A DNA stretch of 64,000 nucleotides from Inia geoffrensis. Its lineage: Eukaryota; Chordata; Mammalia; Artiodactyla; Iniidae. A program made the position numbers and the translations under genes. The stretch is from assembly GCA_036417435.1 (NCBI GenBank), contig CM070915.1:82523799-82587798 (forward strand), read 5' to 3'. The notes under the pieces are model-generated. The model was not told the DNA's origin. It did no database searches and was given only the letters and a program-made list of their open reading frames with translations. Below, piece after piece: positions 9,395 to 21,147 of the stretch; positions within the stretch are counted from its first letter, which is position 1, and the number at the start of each line of letters is the position of its first letter.

Positions 9395-11746
9395 GTTAGC
9401 GTACGTTTGAGGGCATGAGTTGGTGTTTGTGTACTGGTTAAGATTAGGGCATTGGTTAGGGTAGGGCATCGGAAGTGGGTCAGGTTTAGGGATGGGGTTA
9501 GGGTTAGGGTTAAGGAATGGGGAGGGATTAGGGTACAATTTAGGGTACGACAACGCTTAAGGTTTAGCGTACGTGTGAGGGCACGAGTTAGTGTTGGTGT
9601 CCTGGTTAAGATTAGGGCACGGGTGAGGGTAAGGCTTCGGGTGAGTGTCAGGGTTAGGATTCGGGTTAGGGTTAGGGTTAAGGAATGCAGAGGGATTAGG
9701 GTACAGCTTAGGGTACGACAGTGCTTAAGGGTTAGCGTTCGTGTGAGGGCAAGGGTTAGTGTTAGTGTCCTGGTTAAGATTAGGGCACGGGTGAGGGTAA
9801 GGCTTCAGGTGAGGGTCAGGGTTAGGATTCGGGTTAGGGTTAGGGTTAGGGAATGGGGAGGGATTAGGGTACAGTTTAGGGTACGACAACGATTAAGTGT
9901 TAGCGTACGTGTGAGGGCACAAGTTAGTGGTGGTGTCCTGGTTAAGATTAGGGCACGGGTGAGGGTAAGGTTTCGGGTGAGGGTCATGTATAGAATTCGG
10001 GTTAGGGTTAGGGTTAGGGAATGGGGAGATATTAGGGCACAGTTTAGGGTACCACAACGCTTAAGGTTTAGCGTACGTGTGAGGTCACTAGTTAGTGTTA
10101 GTGTACTGCTTACGATTATGGCACGGGTGAGGGTAAGGCCTCGGAAGAGGGTCACGTTAAGGGTTAGGGTTAGGGTTAGGGTTAGGGAATGGGGATTGAT
10201 TAGGGTACAGGTTAGGGTGCGGCAATGATTTAGGGTTGGCGTACGTTAGAGGGCATGGGTTAGTGTTGATGTACTGGTTAAAATTAGGACACGGGTGAGG
10301 GTAAAGTTTCGGGTGAGTGTCATGGTTAGGTTTCAGGTTAGGGTTAGGTTTAGTGAATGGAGAGGGATTAGGGTACAGGTTAGGGTACCGCTGCGGTTTA
10401 GTGTTAGCGTACGTTTGAGGGCACGAGTTAGTCTTGGTGTCCTGGTTAAGATTAGGGCATTGGTTAGGGTAGGGCATCAGAAGTGGGTCAGGTTTAGGGA
10501 TGGGGTTAGGGTTAGGGTTAAGGAATGGGGAGGGATTAGGGTACAATTTAGGGTACGACAACGCTTAAGGTTTAGCGTACGTGTGAGGGCACGAGTTAGT
10601 GTTGGTGTCCTGGTTAAGATTAGGGCACGGGTGAGGGTAAGGCTTCGGGTGAGGGTCAGGGTTAGGATTCGGGTTAGGGTTAGGGTTAAGGAATGCAGAG
10701 GGATTAGGGTACAGCTTAGGGTACGACAGTGCTTAAGGGTTAGCGTTCGTGTGAGGGCAAGGGTTAGTGTTAGTGTCCTGGTTAAGATTAGGGCACGGGT
10801 TAGGGTAAGGCTTCAGGTGAGGATCAGGGTTAGGATTCGGTTTAGGGTTAGGGTTAGGGAATGGGGAGGGATTAGGGTACAGTTTAGGGTACGACAACGA
10901 TTAAGGGTTAGCGTACGTGTGAGGGCACGAGTTAGTGTTGGTGTCCTGATTAAGATTAGGGCACAGGTGAGGGTAAAGTTTCGGGTGAGGGTCAGGGATA
11001 GAATTCGGGTTAGGGTTAGGGTTAGGGAATGGGGAGATATTAGGGCACAGTTTAGGGTATCACGACGCTTAAGTTTTAGCGTACGTGTGAGGTCACTAGT
11101 TAGTGTTAGTGTAGTGTTTACGATTAGGGCACGGGTGAGGGTAAGGCCTCGGAAGAGTGTCACGTTAAGGGTTAGGGTTAGGGTTAGGGTTAGGGAATGG
11201 GGATTGATTAGGGTACAGGTTAGGGTACGGCAATGGCTTAGGGTTAACGTACGTTAGAGGGCATGGGTTAGTGTTGATGTACTGGTTAAAATTAGGACAC
11301 GGGTGAGGGTATAGTTTCGGGTGAGTGTCATGGTTAGGTTTCAGGTTAGGGTTAGGGTTAGGGAATAGAGAGGGATTAGGGTACAGGTTAGGGTACCGCT
11401 GCGGTTTAGTGTTAGCGTACGTGTGAGGGCACGAGTTAGTCTTGGTGTCCTGGTTAAGATTAGGGCACGGGTGAGGGTAAGGCTTCGGGTGAGGGTCAGG
11501 GTTAGGATTCGGGTTAGGGTTAAGGTTAGGGAATAGAGAGGGATTAGGGTACAGGTTAGGGTACGACAATGCTTAAGGGTTAGCGTAAGTGTGAGGGCAC
11601 GAGTTAGTGTTGGTGTACTGGTTAAGACAACGGCACCGATGAGGGTAAGGCCTCGGAAAAGGGTCACGTTCAGGGTTTCGCTTAGGGTTAGGGTTAGGGA
11701 ATGGGGAGGGATTAGGGTACAGGATAGGGTACGACGATGCTTAAGG
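9395..11746 (+). repeat. 14-mer HOR with A/C hybrid
   Basis: Order C D E F G H A/C D E F G H A B. The monomer at 10403 starts as A (CTTGGT at hexamer 6) and becomes C from hexamer 10 (GCATTG); A's tail, B and C's head are lost. The F at 10907 has the D-like head and CCTGATT word of the D/F hybrid, so it descends from that hybrid. Two merged 8-mers with two monomers' worth deleted would give this 14-mer. Confidence 0.88.
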
Positions 11747-13090
11747 GTTAGCGTACGTTTGAGGGCATGAGTTGGTGTTTGTGTACTGGTTAAGATTAGG
11801 GCATTGGTTAGGGTAGGGCATCGGAAGTGGGTCAGGTTTAGGGATGGGGTTAGGGTTAGGGTTAAGGAATGGGGAGGGATTAGGGTACAATTTAGGGTAC
11901 GACAACGCTTAAGGTTTAGCGTACGTGTGAGGGCACGAGTTAGTGTTGGTGTCCTGGTTAAGATTAGGGCACGGGTGAGGGTAAGGCTTCGGGTGAGGGT
12001 CAGGGTTAGGATTCGGGTTAGGGTTAGGGTTAAGGAATGCAGAGGGATTAGGGTTCAGCTTAGGGTACGACAGTGCTTAAGGGTTAGCGTTCGTGTGAGG
12101 GCAAGGGTTAGTGTTAGTGTCCTGGTTAAGATTAGGGCACGGGTGAGGGTAAGGCTTCAGGTGAGGGTCAGGGTTAGGATTCGGGTTAGCGTTAGGGTTA
12201 GGGAATGGGGAGGGATTAGGGTACAGTTTAGGGTACGACAACGATTAAGTGTTAGCGTACGTGTGAGGGCACAAGTTAGTGGTGGTGTCCTGGTTAAGAT
12301 TAGGGCACGGGTGAGGGTAAGGTTTCGGGTGAGGGTCATGTATAGAATTCGGGTTAGGGTTAGGGTTAGGGAATGGGGAGATATTAGGGCACAGTTTAGG
12401 GTACCACAACGCTTAAGGTTTAGCGTACGTGTGAGGTCACTAGTTAGTGTTAGTGTACTGCTTACGATTAGGGCACGGGTGAGGGTAAGGCCTCGGAAGA
12501 CGGTCACGTTAAGGGTTAGGGTTAGGGTTAGGGTTAGGGAATGGAGATTGATTTGGGTACAGGTTAGGGTACGGCAATGGCTTAGGGTTGGCGTACGTTA
12601 GAGGGCATGGGTTAGTGTTGATGTACTGGTTAAAATTAGGACACGGGTGAGGGTAAAGTTTCGGGTGAGTGTCATGGTTAGGTTTCAGGTTAGGGTTAGG
12701 GTTAGGGAATGGAGAGGGATTAGGGTACAGGTTAGGGTACCGCTGCGGTTTAGTGTTAGCGTATGTTTGAGGGCACGAGTTAGTCTTGGTGTCCTGGTTA
12801 AGATTAGGGCACGGGTGAGGGTAAGGCTTCGGGTGAGGGTCAGGGTTAGGATTCGGGTTAGGGTTAGTGTTAGGGAATGGAGAGGGATTAGGGTACAGGT
12901 TAGGGTACGACAATGCTTAAGGGTTAGCGTAAGTGTGAGGGCACGAATTAGTGTTGGTGTACTGGTTAAGACAACGGCACCGATGAGGGTAAGGCCTCGG
13001 AAAAGGGTCACGTTCAGGGTTTCGCTTAGGGTTAGGGTTAGGGAATGGGGAGGGATTAGGGTACAGGATAGGGTACGACAATGCTTAAGG
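11747..13090 (+). repeat. Canonical 8-mer HOR, 1344 bp
   Basis: C (11747), D, E, F, G, H, A (12755), B (12923) in full. This is the first complete canonical unit from the left. F here (12251) shares the TGTATAGAATTC context of the left-end family. Confidence 0.92.
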
Positions 13091-14259
13091 GTTAGCGTAC
13101 GTTTGAGGGCATGAGTTAGTGTTTGTGTACTGGTTAAGATTAGGGCATTGGTTAGGGTAGGGCATCGGAAGTGGGTCAGGTTTAGGGATGGGGTTAGGGT
13201 TAGGGTTAAGGAATGGGGAGGGATTAGGGTACAATTTAGGGTACGACAACGCTTAAGGTTTAGCGTACGTGTGAGGGCACGAGTTAGTGTTGGTGTCCTG
13301 GTTAAGATTAGGGCACGGGTGAGGGTAAGGCTTTGGGTGAGGGTCAGGGTTAGGATTCGGGTTAGGGTTAGGGTTAAGGAATGCAGAGGGATTAGGGTAC
13401 AGCTTAGGGTACGACAGTGCTTAAGGGTTAGCGTTCGTGTGAGGGCTAGGGTTAGTGTTAGTGTCCTGGTTAAGATTAGGGCACGGGTGAGGGTAAGGCT
13501 TCAGGTGAGGGTCAGGGTTAGGATTCGGGTTAGGGTTAGGGTTAGGGAATTGGGAAGGATTAGCGTACAGTTTAGGGTACGTCAACGATTAAGGGTTAGC
13601 GTACGTGTGAGGGCACAAGTTAGTGTTGGTGTCCTGGTTAAGATTAGGGTACGGGTGAGGGTAAGGTTTCGGGTGAGGGTCAGGGATAGAATTCGGGTTA
13701 GGGTTAGGGTTAGGGAATGGGGAGATATTAGGGCACAGTTTAGGGTACCACAACGCTTAAGGTTTAGCGTACGTGTGAGGTCACTAGTTAGTGTTAGTGT
13801 ACTGCTTACGATTAGGGCACGGGTGAGGGTAAGGCCTCGGAAGAGGATCACGTTAAGGGTTAGGGTTAGGGTTAGGGAATGGGGATTGATTAGGGTACAG
13901 GTTAGGGTACGGCAATGGCTTAGGGTTGGCGACGTTAGAGGGCATGGGTTAGTGTTGATGTACTGGTTAAAATTAGGACACGGGTGAGGGTAAAGTTTCG
14001 GGTGAGTGTCATGGTTAGGTTTCAGGTTAGGGTTAGGGTTAGGGAATGGAGAGGGATTAGGGTACAGGTTAAGGTACCACTGCGGTTTAGTGTTAGCGTA
14101 CTTTTGAGGGCACGAGTTAGTCTTGGTGTCCTGGTTAAGATTAGGGCACGGGTGAGGGTAAGGCTTCGGGTGAGGGTCAGGGTTAGGATTCGGGTTAGGG
14201 TTAGGGTTAGGGAATGGAGAGGGATTAGGGTACAGGTTAGGGTACGACAATGCTTAAGG
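13091..14259 (+). repeat. 7-mer HOR lacking B with G* H*, third copy
   Basis: Carries the same two deletions as the units at 2689 and 7218: G* 13763-13924 and H* 13925-14091. Confidence 0.91.
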
Positions 14260-15267
14260 GTTAGCGTACGTTTGAGGGCATGAGTTAGTGTTTGTGTCCT
14301 GGTTAAGATTAGGGCATTGGTTAGGGTAGGGCATCGGAAGTGGGTCAGGTTTAGGGATGGGGTTAGGGTTAGGGTTAAGGAATGGGGAGGGATTAGGGTA
14401 CAATTTAGGGTACGACAAAGCTTAAGGTTTAGCGTACGTGTGAGGGCACGAGTTAGTGTTGGTGACCTGATTAAGATTAGGGCAAAGGTGAGGGTAAAGT
14501 TTCGGGTGAGGGTCAGGGATAGAATTCGGGTTAGGGTTAGGGTTAGGGAATGGGGAGATATTAGGGCACAGTTTAGGGTATCACGACGCTTAAGTTTTAG
14601 CGTACGTGTGAGGTCACTAGTTAGTGTTAGTGTAGTGTTTACGATTAGGGCACGGGTGAGGGTAAGGCCTCGGAAGAGTGTCACGTTAAGGGTTAGGGTT
14701 AGGGTTAGGGTTAGGGAATGGGGATTGATTAGGGTACAGGTTAGGGTACGGCAATGGCTTAGGGTTAACGTACGTTAGAGGGCATGGGTTAGTGTTGATG
14801 TACTGGTTAAAATTAGGACACGGGTGAGGGTATAGTTTCGGGTGAGTGTCATGGTTAAGTTTCAGGTTAGGGTTAGGGTTAGGGAATAGAGAGGGATTAG
14901 GGTACAGGTTAGGGTACCGCTGCGGTTTAGTGTTAGCGTACGTGTGAGGGCACGAGTTAGTCTTGGTGTCCTGGTTAAGATTAGGGCACGGGTGAGGGTA
15001 AGGCTTCGGGTGAGGGTCAGGGTTAGGATTCGGGTTAGGGTTAAGGTTAGGGAATAGAGAGGGATTAGGGTACAGGTTAGGGTACGACAATGCTTAAGGG
15101 TTAGCGTAAGTGTGAGGGCACGAGTTAGTGTTGGTGTACTGGTTAAGACAACGGCACCGATGAGGGTAAGGCCTCGGAAAAGGGTCACGTTCAGGGTTTC
15201 GCTTAGGGTTAGGGTTAGGGAATGGGGAAGGATTAGGGTACAGGATAGGGTACGACGATGCTTAAGG
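14260..15267 (+). repeat. 6-mer HOR with D/F hybrid, third copy
   Basis: D/F hybrid at 14428, with the GGTGACCTG word that links it to 8555 rather than 4026. H at 14764 is the GTTAAC variant. Confidence 0.9.
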
Positions 15268-17619
15268 GTTAGCGTACGTTTGAGGGCATGAGTTGGTGTT
15301 TGTGTACTGGTTAAGATTAGGGCATTGGTTAGGGTAGGGCATCGGAAGTGGGTCAGGTTTAGGGATGGGGTTAGGGTTAGGGTTAAGGAATGGGGAGGGA
15401 TTAGGGTACAATTTAGGGTACGACAACGCTTAAGGTTTAGCGTACGTGTGAGGGCACGAGTTAGTGTTGGTGTCCTGGTTAAGTTTAGGGCACGGGTGAG
15501 GGTAAGGCTTCGGGTGAGTGTCAGGGTTAGGATTCGGGTTAGGGTTAGGGTTAAGGAATGCAGAGGGATTAGGGTACAGCTTAGGGTACGACAGTGCTTA
15601 AGGGTTAGCGTTCGTGTGAGGGCAAGGGTTAGTGTTAGTGTCCTGGTTAAGATTAGGGCACGGGTGAGGGTAAGGCTTCAGGTGAGGGTCAGGGTTAGGA
15701 TTCGGGTTAGGGTTAGGGTTAGGGAATGGGGAGGGATTAGGGTACAGTTTAGGGTACGACAACGATTAAGTGTTAGCGTACGTGTGAGGGCACAAGTTAG
15801 TGGTGGTGTCCTGGTTAAGATTAGGGCACGGGTGAGGGTAAGGTTTCGGGTGAGGGTCATGTATAGAATTCGGGTTAGGGTTAGGGTTAGGGAATGGGGA
15901 GATATTAGGGCACAGTTTAGGGTACCACAACGCTTAAGGTTTAGCGTACGTGTGAGGTCACTAGTTAGTGTTAGTGTACTGCTTACGATTATGGCACGGG
16001 TGAGGGTAAGGCCTCGGAAGAGGGTCACGTTAAGGGTTAGGGTTAGGGTTAGGGTTAGGGAATGGGGATTGATTAGGGTACAGGTTAGGGTGCGGCAATG
16101 ATTTAGGGTTGGCGTACGTTAGAGGGCATGGGTTAGTGTTGATGTACTGGTTAAAATTAGGACACGGGTGAGGGTAAAGTTTCGGGTGAGTGTCATGGTT
16201 AGGTTTCAGGTTAGGGTTAGGTTTAGTGAATGGAGAGGGATTAGGGTACAGGTTAGGGTACCGCTGCGGTTTAGTGTTAGCGTACGTTTCAGGGCACGAG
16301 TTAGTCTTGGTGTCCTGGTTAAGATTAGGGCATTGGTTAGGGTAGGGCATCAGAAGTGGGTCAGGTTTAGGGATGGGGTTAGGGTTAGGGTTAAGGAATG
16401 GGGAGGGATTAGGGTACAATTTAGGGTACGACAACGCTTAAGGTTTAGCGTACGTGTGAGGGCACGAGTTAGTGTTGGTGTCCTGGTTAAGATTAGGGCA
16501 CGGGTGAGGGTAAGGCTTCGGGTGAGGGTCAGGGTTAGGATTCGGGTTAGGGTTAGGGTTAAGGAATGCAGAGGGATTAGGGTACACCTTAGGGTACGAC
16601 AGTGCTTAAGGGTTAGCGTTCGTGTGAGGGCAAGGGTTAGTGTTAGTGTCCTGGTTAAGATTAGGGCACGGGTTAGGGTAAGGCTTCAGGTGAGGATCAG
16701 GGTTAGGATTCGGTTTAGGGTTAGGGTTAGGGAATGGGGAGGGATTAGGGTACAGTTTAGGGTACGACAACGATTAAGGGTTAGCGTACGTGTGAGGGCA
16801 CGAGTTAGTGTTGGTGTCCTGATTAAGATTAGGGCACAGGTGAGGGTAAAGTTTCGGGTGAGGGTCAGGGATAGAATTCGGGTTAGGGTTAGGGTTAGGG
16901 AATGGGGAGATATTAGGGCACAGTTTAGGGTATCACGACGCTTAAGTTTTAGCGTACGTGTGAGGTCACTAGTTAGTGTTAGTGTAGTGTTTACGATTAG
17001 GGCACGGGTGAGGGTAAGGCCTCGGAAGAGTGTCACGTTAAGGGTTAGGGTTAGGGTTAGGGTTAGGGAATGGGGATTGATTAGGGTACAGGTTAGGGTA
17101 CGGCAATGGCTTAGGGTTAACGTACGTTAGAGGGCATGGGTTAGTGTTGATGTACTGGTTAAAATTAGGACACGGGTGAGGGTATAGTTTCGGGTGAGTG
17201 TCATGGTTAGGTTTCAGGTTAGGGTTAGGGTTAGGGAATAGAGAGGGATTAGGGTACAGGTTAGGGTACCGCTGCGGTTTAGTGTTAGCGTACGTGTGAG
17301 GGCACGAGTTAGTCTTGGTGTCCTGGTTAAGATTAGGGCACGGGTGAGGGTAAGGCTTCGGGTGAGGGTCAGGGTTAGGATTCGGGTTAGGGTTAAGGTT
17401 AGGGAATAGAGAGGGATTAGGGTACAGGTTAGGGTACGACAATGCTTAAGGGTTAGCATAAGTGTGAGGGCACGAGTTAGTGTTGGTGTACTGGTTAAGA
17501 CAACGGCACCGATGAGGGTAAGGCCTCGGAAAAGGGTCACATTCAGGGTTTCGCTTAGGGTTAGGGTTAGGGAATGGGGAGGGATTAGGGTACAGGATAG
17601 GGTACGACGATGCTTAAGG
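15268..17619 (+). repeat. 14-mer HOR with A/C hybrid, second copy
   Basis: Copy of the 14-mer at 9395, displaced by 5873 bp; the A/C hybrid is at 16276. Small differences include AAGTTTAGG near 15481 and TACACC near 16584. Confidence 0.88.
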
Positions 17620-18963
17620 GTTAGCGTACGTTTGAGGGCATGAGTTGGTGTTTGTGTACTGGTTAAGATTAGGGCATTGGTTAGGGTAGGGCATCGGAAG
17701 TGGGTCAGGTTTAGGGATGGGGTTAGGGTTAGGGTTAAGGAATGGGGAGGGATTAGGGTACAATTTAGGGTACGACAACGCTTAAGGTTTAGCGTACGTG
17801 TGAGGGCACGAGTTAGTGTTGGTGTCCTGGTTAAGATTAGGGCACGGGTGAGGGTAAGGCTTCGGGTGAGGGTCAGGGTTAGGATTCGGGTTAGGGTTAG
17901 GGTTAAGGAATGCAGAGGGATTAGGGTACAGCTTAGGGTACGACAGTGCTTAAGGGTTAGCGTTCGTGTGAGGGCAAGGGTTAGTGTTAGTGTCCTGGTT
18001 AAGATTAGGGCACGGGTGAGGGTAAGGCTTCAGGTGAGGGTCAGGGTTAGGATTCGGGTTAGCGTTAGGGTTAGGGAATGGGGAGGGATTAGGGTACAGT
18101 TTAGGGTACGACAACGATTAAGTGTTAGCGTACGTGTGAGGGCACAAGTTAGTGGTGGTGTCCTGGTTAAGATTAGGGCACGGGTGAGGGTAAGGTTTCG
18201 GGTGAGGGTCATGTATAGAATTCGGGTTAGGGTTAGGGTTAGGGAATGGGGAGATATTAGGGCACAGTTTAGGGTACCACAACGCTTAAGGTTTAGCGTA
18301 CGTGTGAGGTCACTAGTTAGTGTTAGTGTACTGCTTACGATTAGGGCACGGGTGAGGGTAAGGCCTCGGAAGACGGTCACGTTAAGGGTTAGGGTTATGG
18401 TTAGGGTTAGGGAATGGAGATTGATTTGGGTACAGGTTAGGGTACGGCAATGGCTTAGGGTTGGCGTACGTTAGAGGGCATGGGTTAGTGTTGATGTACT
18501 GGTTAAAATTAGGACACGGGTGAGGGTAAAGTTTCGGGTGAGTTTCAGGGTTAGGTTTCAGGTTAGGGTTAGGGTTAGGGAATGGAGAGGGATTAGGGTA
18601 CAGGTTAGGGCACCGCTGCGGTTTAGTGTTAGCGTACGTTTGAGGGCACAAGTTAGTCTTGGTGTCCTGGTTAAGATTAGGGCACGGGTGAGGGTAAGGC
18701 TTCGGGTGAGGGTCAGGGTTAGGATTCGGGTTAGGGTTAGGGTTAAGGAATGGAGAGGGATTAGGGTACAGGTTAGGGTACGACAATGCTTAAGGGTTAG
18801 CCTAAGTGTGAGGGAACGAGTTAGTGTTGGTGTACTGGTTAAGACAACGGCACCGATGAGGGTAAGGCCTCGGAAAAAGGTCACGTTCAGTGTTTCGCTT
18901 AGGGTTAGTGTTAGGGAATGGGGAGGGATTAGGGTACAGGATAGGGTACGACAATGCTTAAGG
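17620..18963 (+). repeat. Canonical 8-mer HOR, 1344 bp
   Basis: Second complete canonical unit. The 5873-bp duplication ends inside it, in G (about 18315). From H onward (18460) the sequence shifts to a new family, with TTTCAGG replacing GTCATGG at hexamers 14-15. Confidence 0.9.
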
Positions 18964-21147
18964 GTTAGCGTACGTTTGAGGGCATGAGTTAGTGTTTGTG
19001 TCCTGGTTAAGATTAGGGCATTGGTTAGGGTAGGGCATCGGAAGTGGGTCAGGTTTAGCGATGGGGTTAGGTTTAGGGTTAAGGAATGGGGAGGGATTAG
19101 GGTACAATTTAGGGTACGACAACACTTAAGGTTTAGCGTACGTGTGAGGGCACGAGTTAGTGTTGGTGTCCTGGTTAAGATTAGGGCACGGGTGAGGGTA
19201 AGGCTTCGGGTGCGGGTCAGGGTTAGGATTCGGGTTAGGGTTAGGGTTAAGGAATGCAGAGGGATTAGGGTACAGCTTAGGGTACGACAGTGCTTAAGGG
19301 TTAGCGTTCGTGTGAGGGCAAGGGTTAGTGTTAGTGTCCTGGTTAAGATTAGGGCACGGGTGAGGGTAAGACTTCAGGTGAGGGTCAGGGTTAGGATTCG
19401 GGTTAGGGTTAGGGTTAGGGAATGGGGAAGGATTAGGGTACAGTTTAGGGTACGACAACGATTAAGGGTTAGCGTACGTGTGAGGGCACAAGTTAGTGTT
19501 GGTGTCCTGGTTAAGATTACGGCACGGGTGAGGGTAAGGTTTCGGGTGAGGGTCAGGGATAGAATTCGGGTTAGGGTTAGGGTTAGGGAATGGGGAGATA
19601 TTAGGGCACAGTTTAGGGTACCACAACGCTTAAGGTTTAGCGTACGTGTGAGGTCACTAGTTAGTGTTAGTGTACTGCTTACGATTAGGGCACGGGTGAG
19701 GGTAAGGCCTCGGAAGAGGGTCACGTTAAGGGTTAGGGTTAGGGTTAGGGTTAGGGAATGGGGATTGATTAGGGTACAGGTTAGGGTACGGCAATGGCTT
19801 AGAGTTGGCGTACGTTAGAGGGCAAGGGTTAGTGTTGATGTACTGGTTAAAATTAGGACACGGGTGAGGGTAAAGTTTCGGGAGAGTGTCATGGTTAGGT
19901 TTCAGGTTAGGGTTAGGGTTAGGGAATGGAGAGGGATTAGGGTACAGGTTAGGGTAACGCTGCGGTTTAGTGTTAGCGTACGTTTGAGGGCACAAGTTAG
20001 TCTTGGTGTCCTGGTTAAGATTAGGGCACGGGTGAGGGTAAGGCTTCGGGTGAGGGTCAGGGTTAGGATTCGGGTTAGGGTTAGGGTTAAGGAATGCAGA
20101 GGGATTAGGGTACAGCTTAGGGTACGACAGTGCTTAAGTGTTTGCGTTCGTGTGAGGGCAAGGGTTAGTGTTAGTGTCCTGGTTAAGATTAGGGCACGGG
20201 TGAGGGTAAGGCTTAGGGTGAGGGTCAGGGTTAGGATTCGGGTTAGGGTTAGGGTTAGGGAATGGGGAGGGATTAGGGTACAGTTTAGGGTATGACAACG
20301 ATTAAGGGTTAGCATACGTGTGAGGGCACAAGTTAGTGTTGGTGTCTTCGTTAAGATTAGGGCATGGGTGAGGGTAAGGTTTCGGGTGAGGGTCAGGGAT
20401 AGAATTCGGGTTAGGGTTAGGGTTAGGGAATGGGGAGATATTAGGGCACAGTTTAGGGTACCACAACGCTTAAGGTTTAGCGTACGTGTGAGGTCACTAG
20501 TTAGTGTTAGTGTACTGCTTACGATTAGGGCACGGGTGAGGGTAAGGCCTTGGAAGAGGGTCTCGTTAAGGGTTAGGGTTAGGGTTAGGGTTAGGGAATG
20601 GGGATTGATTAGGGTACAGGTTATGGTACGGCAATGGCTTAGGGTTGGCGTACGTTAGAGGGCATGGGTTAGTGTTGATGGACTGGTTAAAATTAGGACA
20701 CGGGTGAGGGTAAAGTTTCGGGAGACTGTCATGGTTAGGTTTCAGGTTAGGGTTAGGGTTAGGGAATGGAGAGGGATTAGGGTACAGGTTTGGGTAACGC
20801 TGCGGTTTAGTGTTAGCGTACCTTTGAGGGCACAAGTTAGTCTTGGTGTCCTGGTTAAGATTAGGGCACGGGTGAGGGTAAGGCTTCGGGTGAGGGTCAG
20901 GGTTAGGATTCGGGTTAGGGTTAGGGTTAGGGAATGGGGAGGGATTAGGGTACAGGTTAGGGTACGACAATGCTTAAGTGTTAGCGTAAGTGTGAGGGCA
21001 CGAGGTAGTGTTGGTGTACTGGTTAAGACAACGGCACCGATGAGGGTAAGGCCTCGGAAAAGGGTCACGTTCAGGGTTTTGCTTAGGGTTAGGGTTAGGG
21101 AATGGGGAGGGATTAGGGTACAGGATAGGGTACGACAATGCTTAAGG
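18964..21147 (+). repeat. 13-mer HOR with A/D hybrid
   Basis: Order C D E F G H A/D E F G H A B. The monomer at 19972 starts as A (CTTGGT) and ends as D (GAATGC, CAGTGC), removing B and C. The following E (20140) starts GTTTGC. H copies here carry GGGAGAG or GGGAGAC. Confidence 0.88.

Larger units (their letters stand above)
6570..12442 (+). repeat. 5873-bp super-repeat, copy 1
   Basis: Thirty-five monomers minus 7 bp (35 x 168 - 7 = 5873). The left edge is the G part of the F/G hybrid at 6546. It overlaps copy 2 of the 4529-bp repeat, so the two duplications are nested events. Confidence 0.86.
12443..18315 (+). repeat. 5873-bp super-repeat, copy 2
   Basis: Same order as copy 1, including the G*H* deletion, the D/F and A/C hybrids and the canonical 8-mer. 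The F/G hybrid of copy 1 is a full F then G at this join. Right edge placed in G at 18292 by shared marks; approximate. Confidence 0.86.

Noticed and set aside
10403..10570. Transposon or insertion at hybrid monomers
   Set aside because: Hybrids contain only sequence of two known monomer types at full 168-bp length; there are no terminal repeats, target-site duplications or foreign bases.
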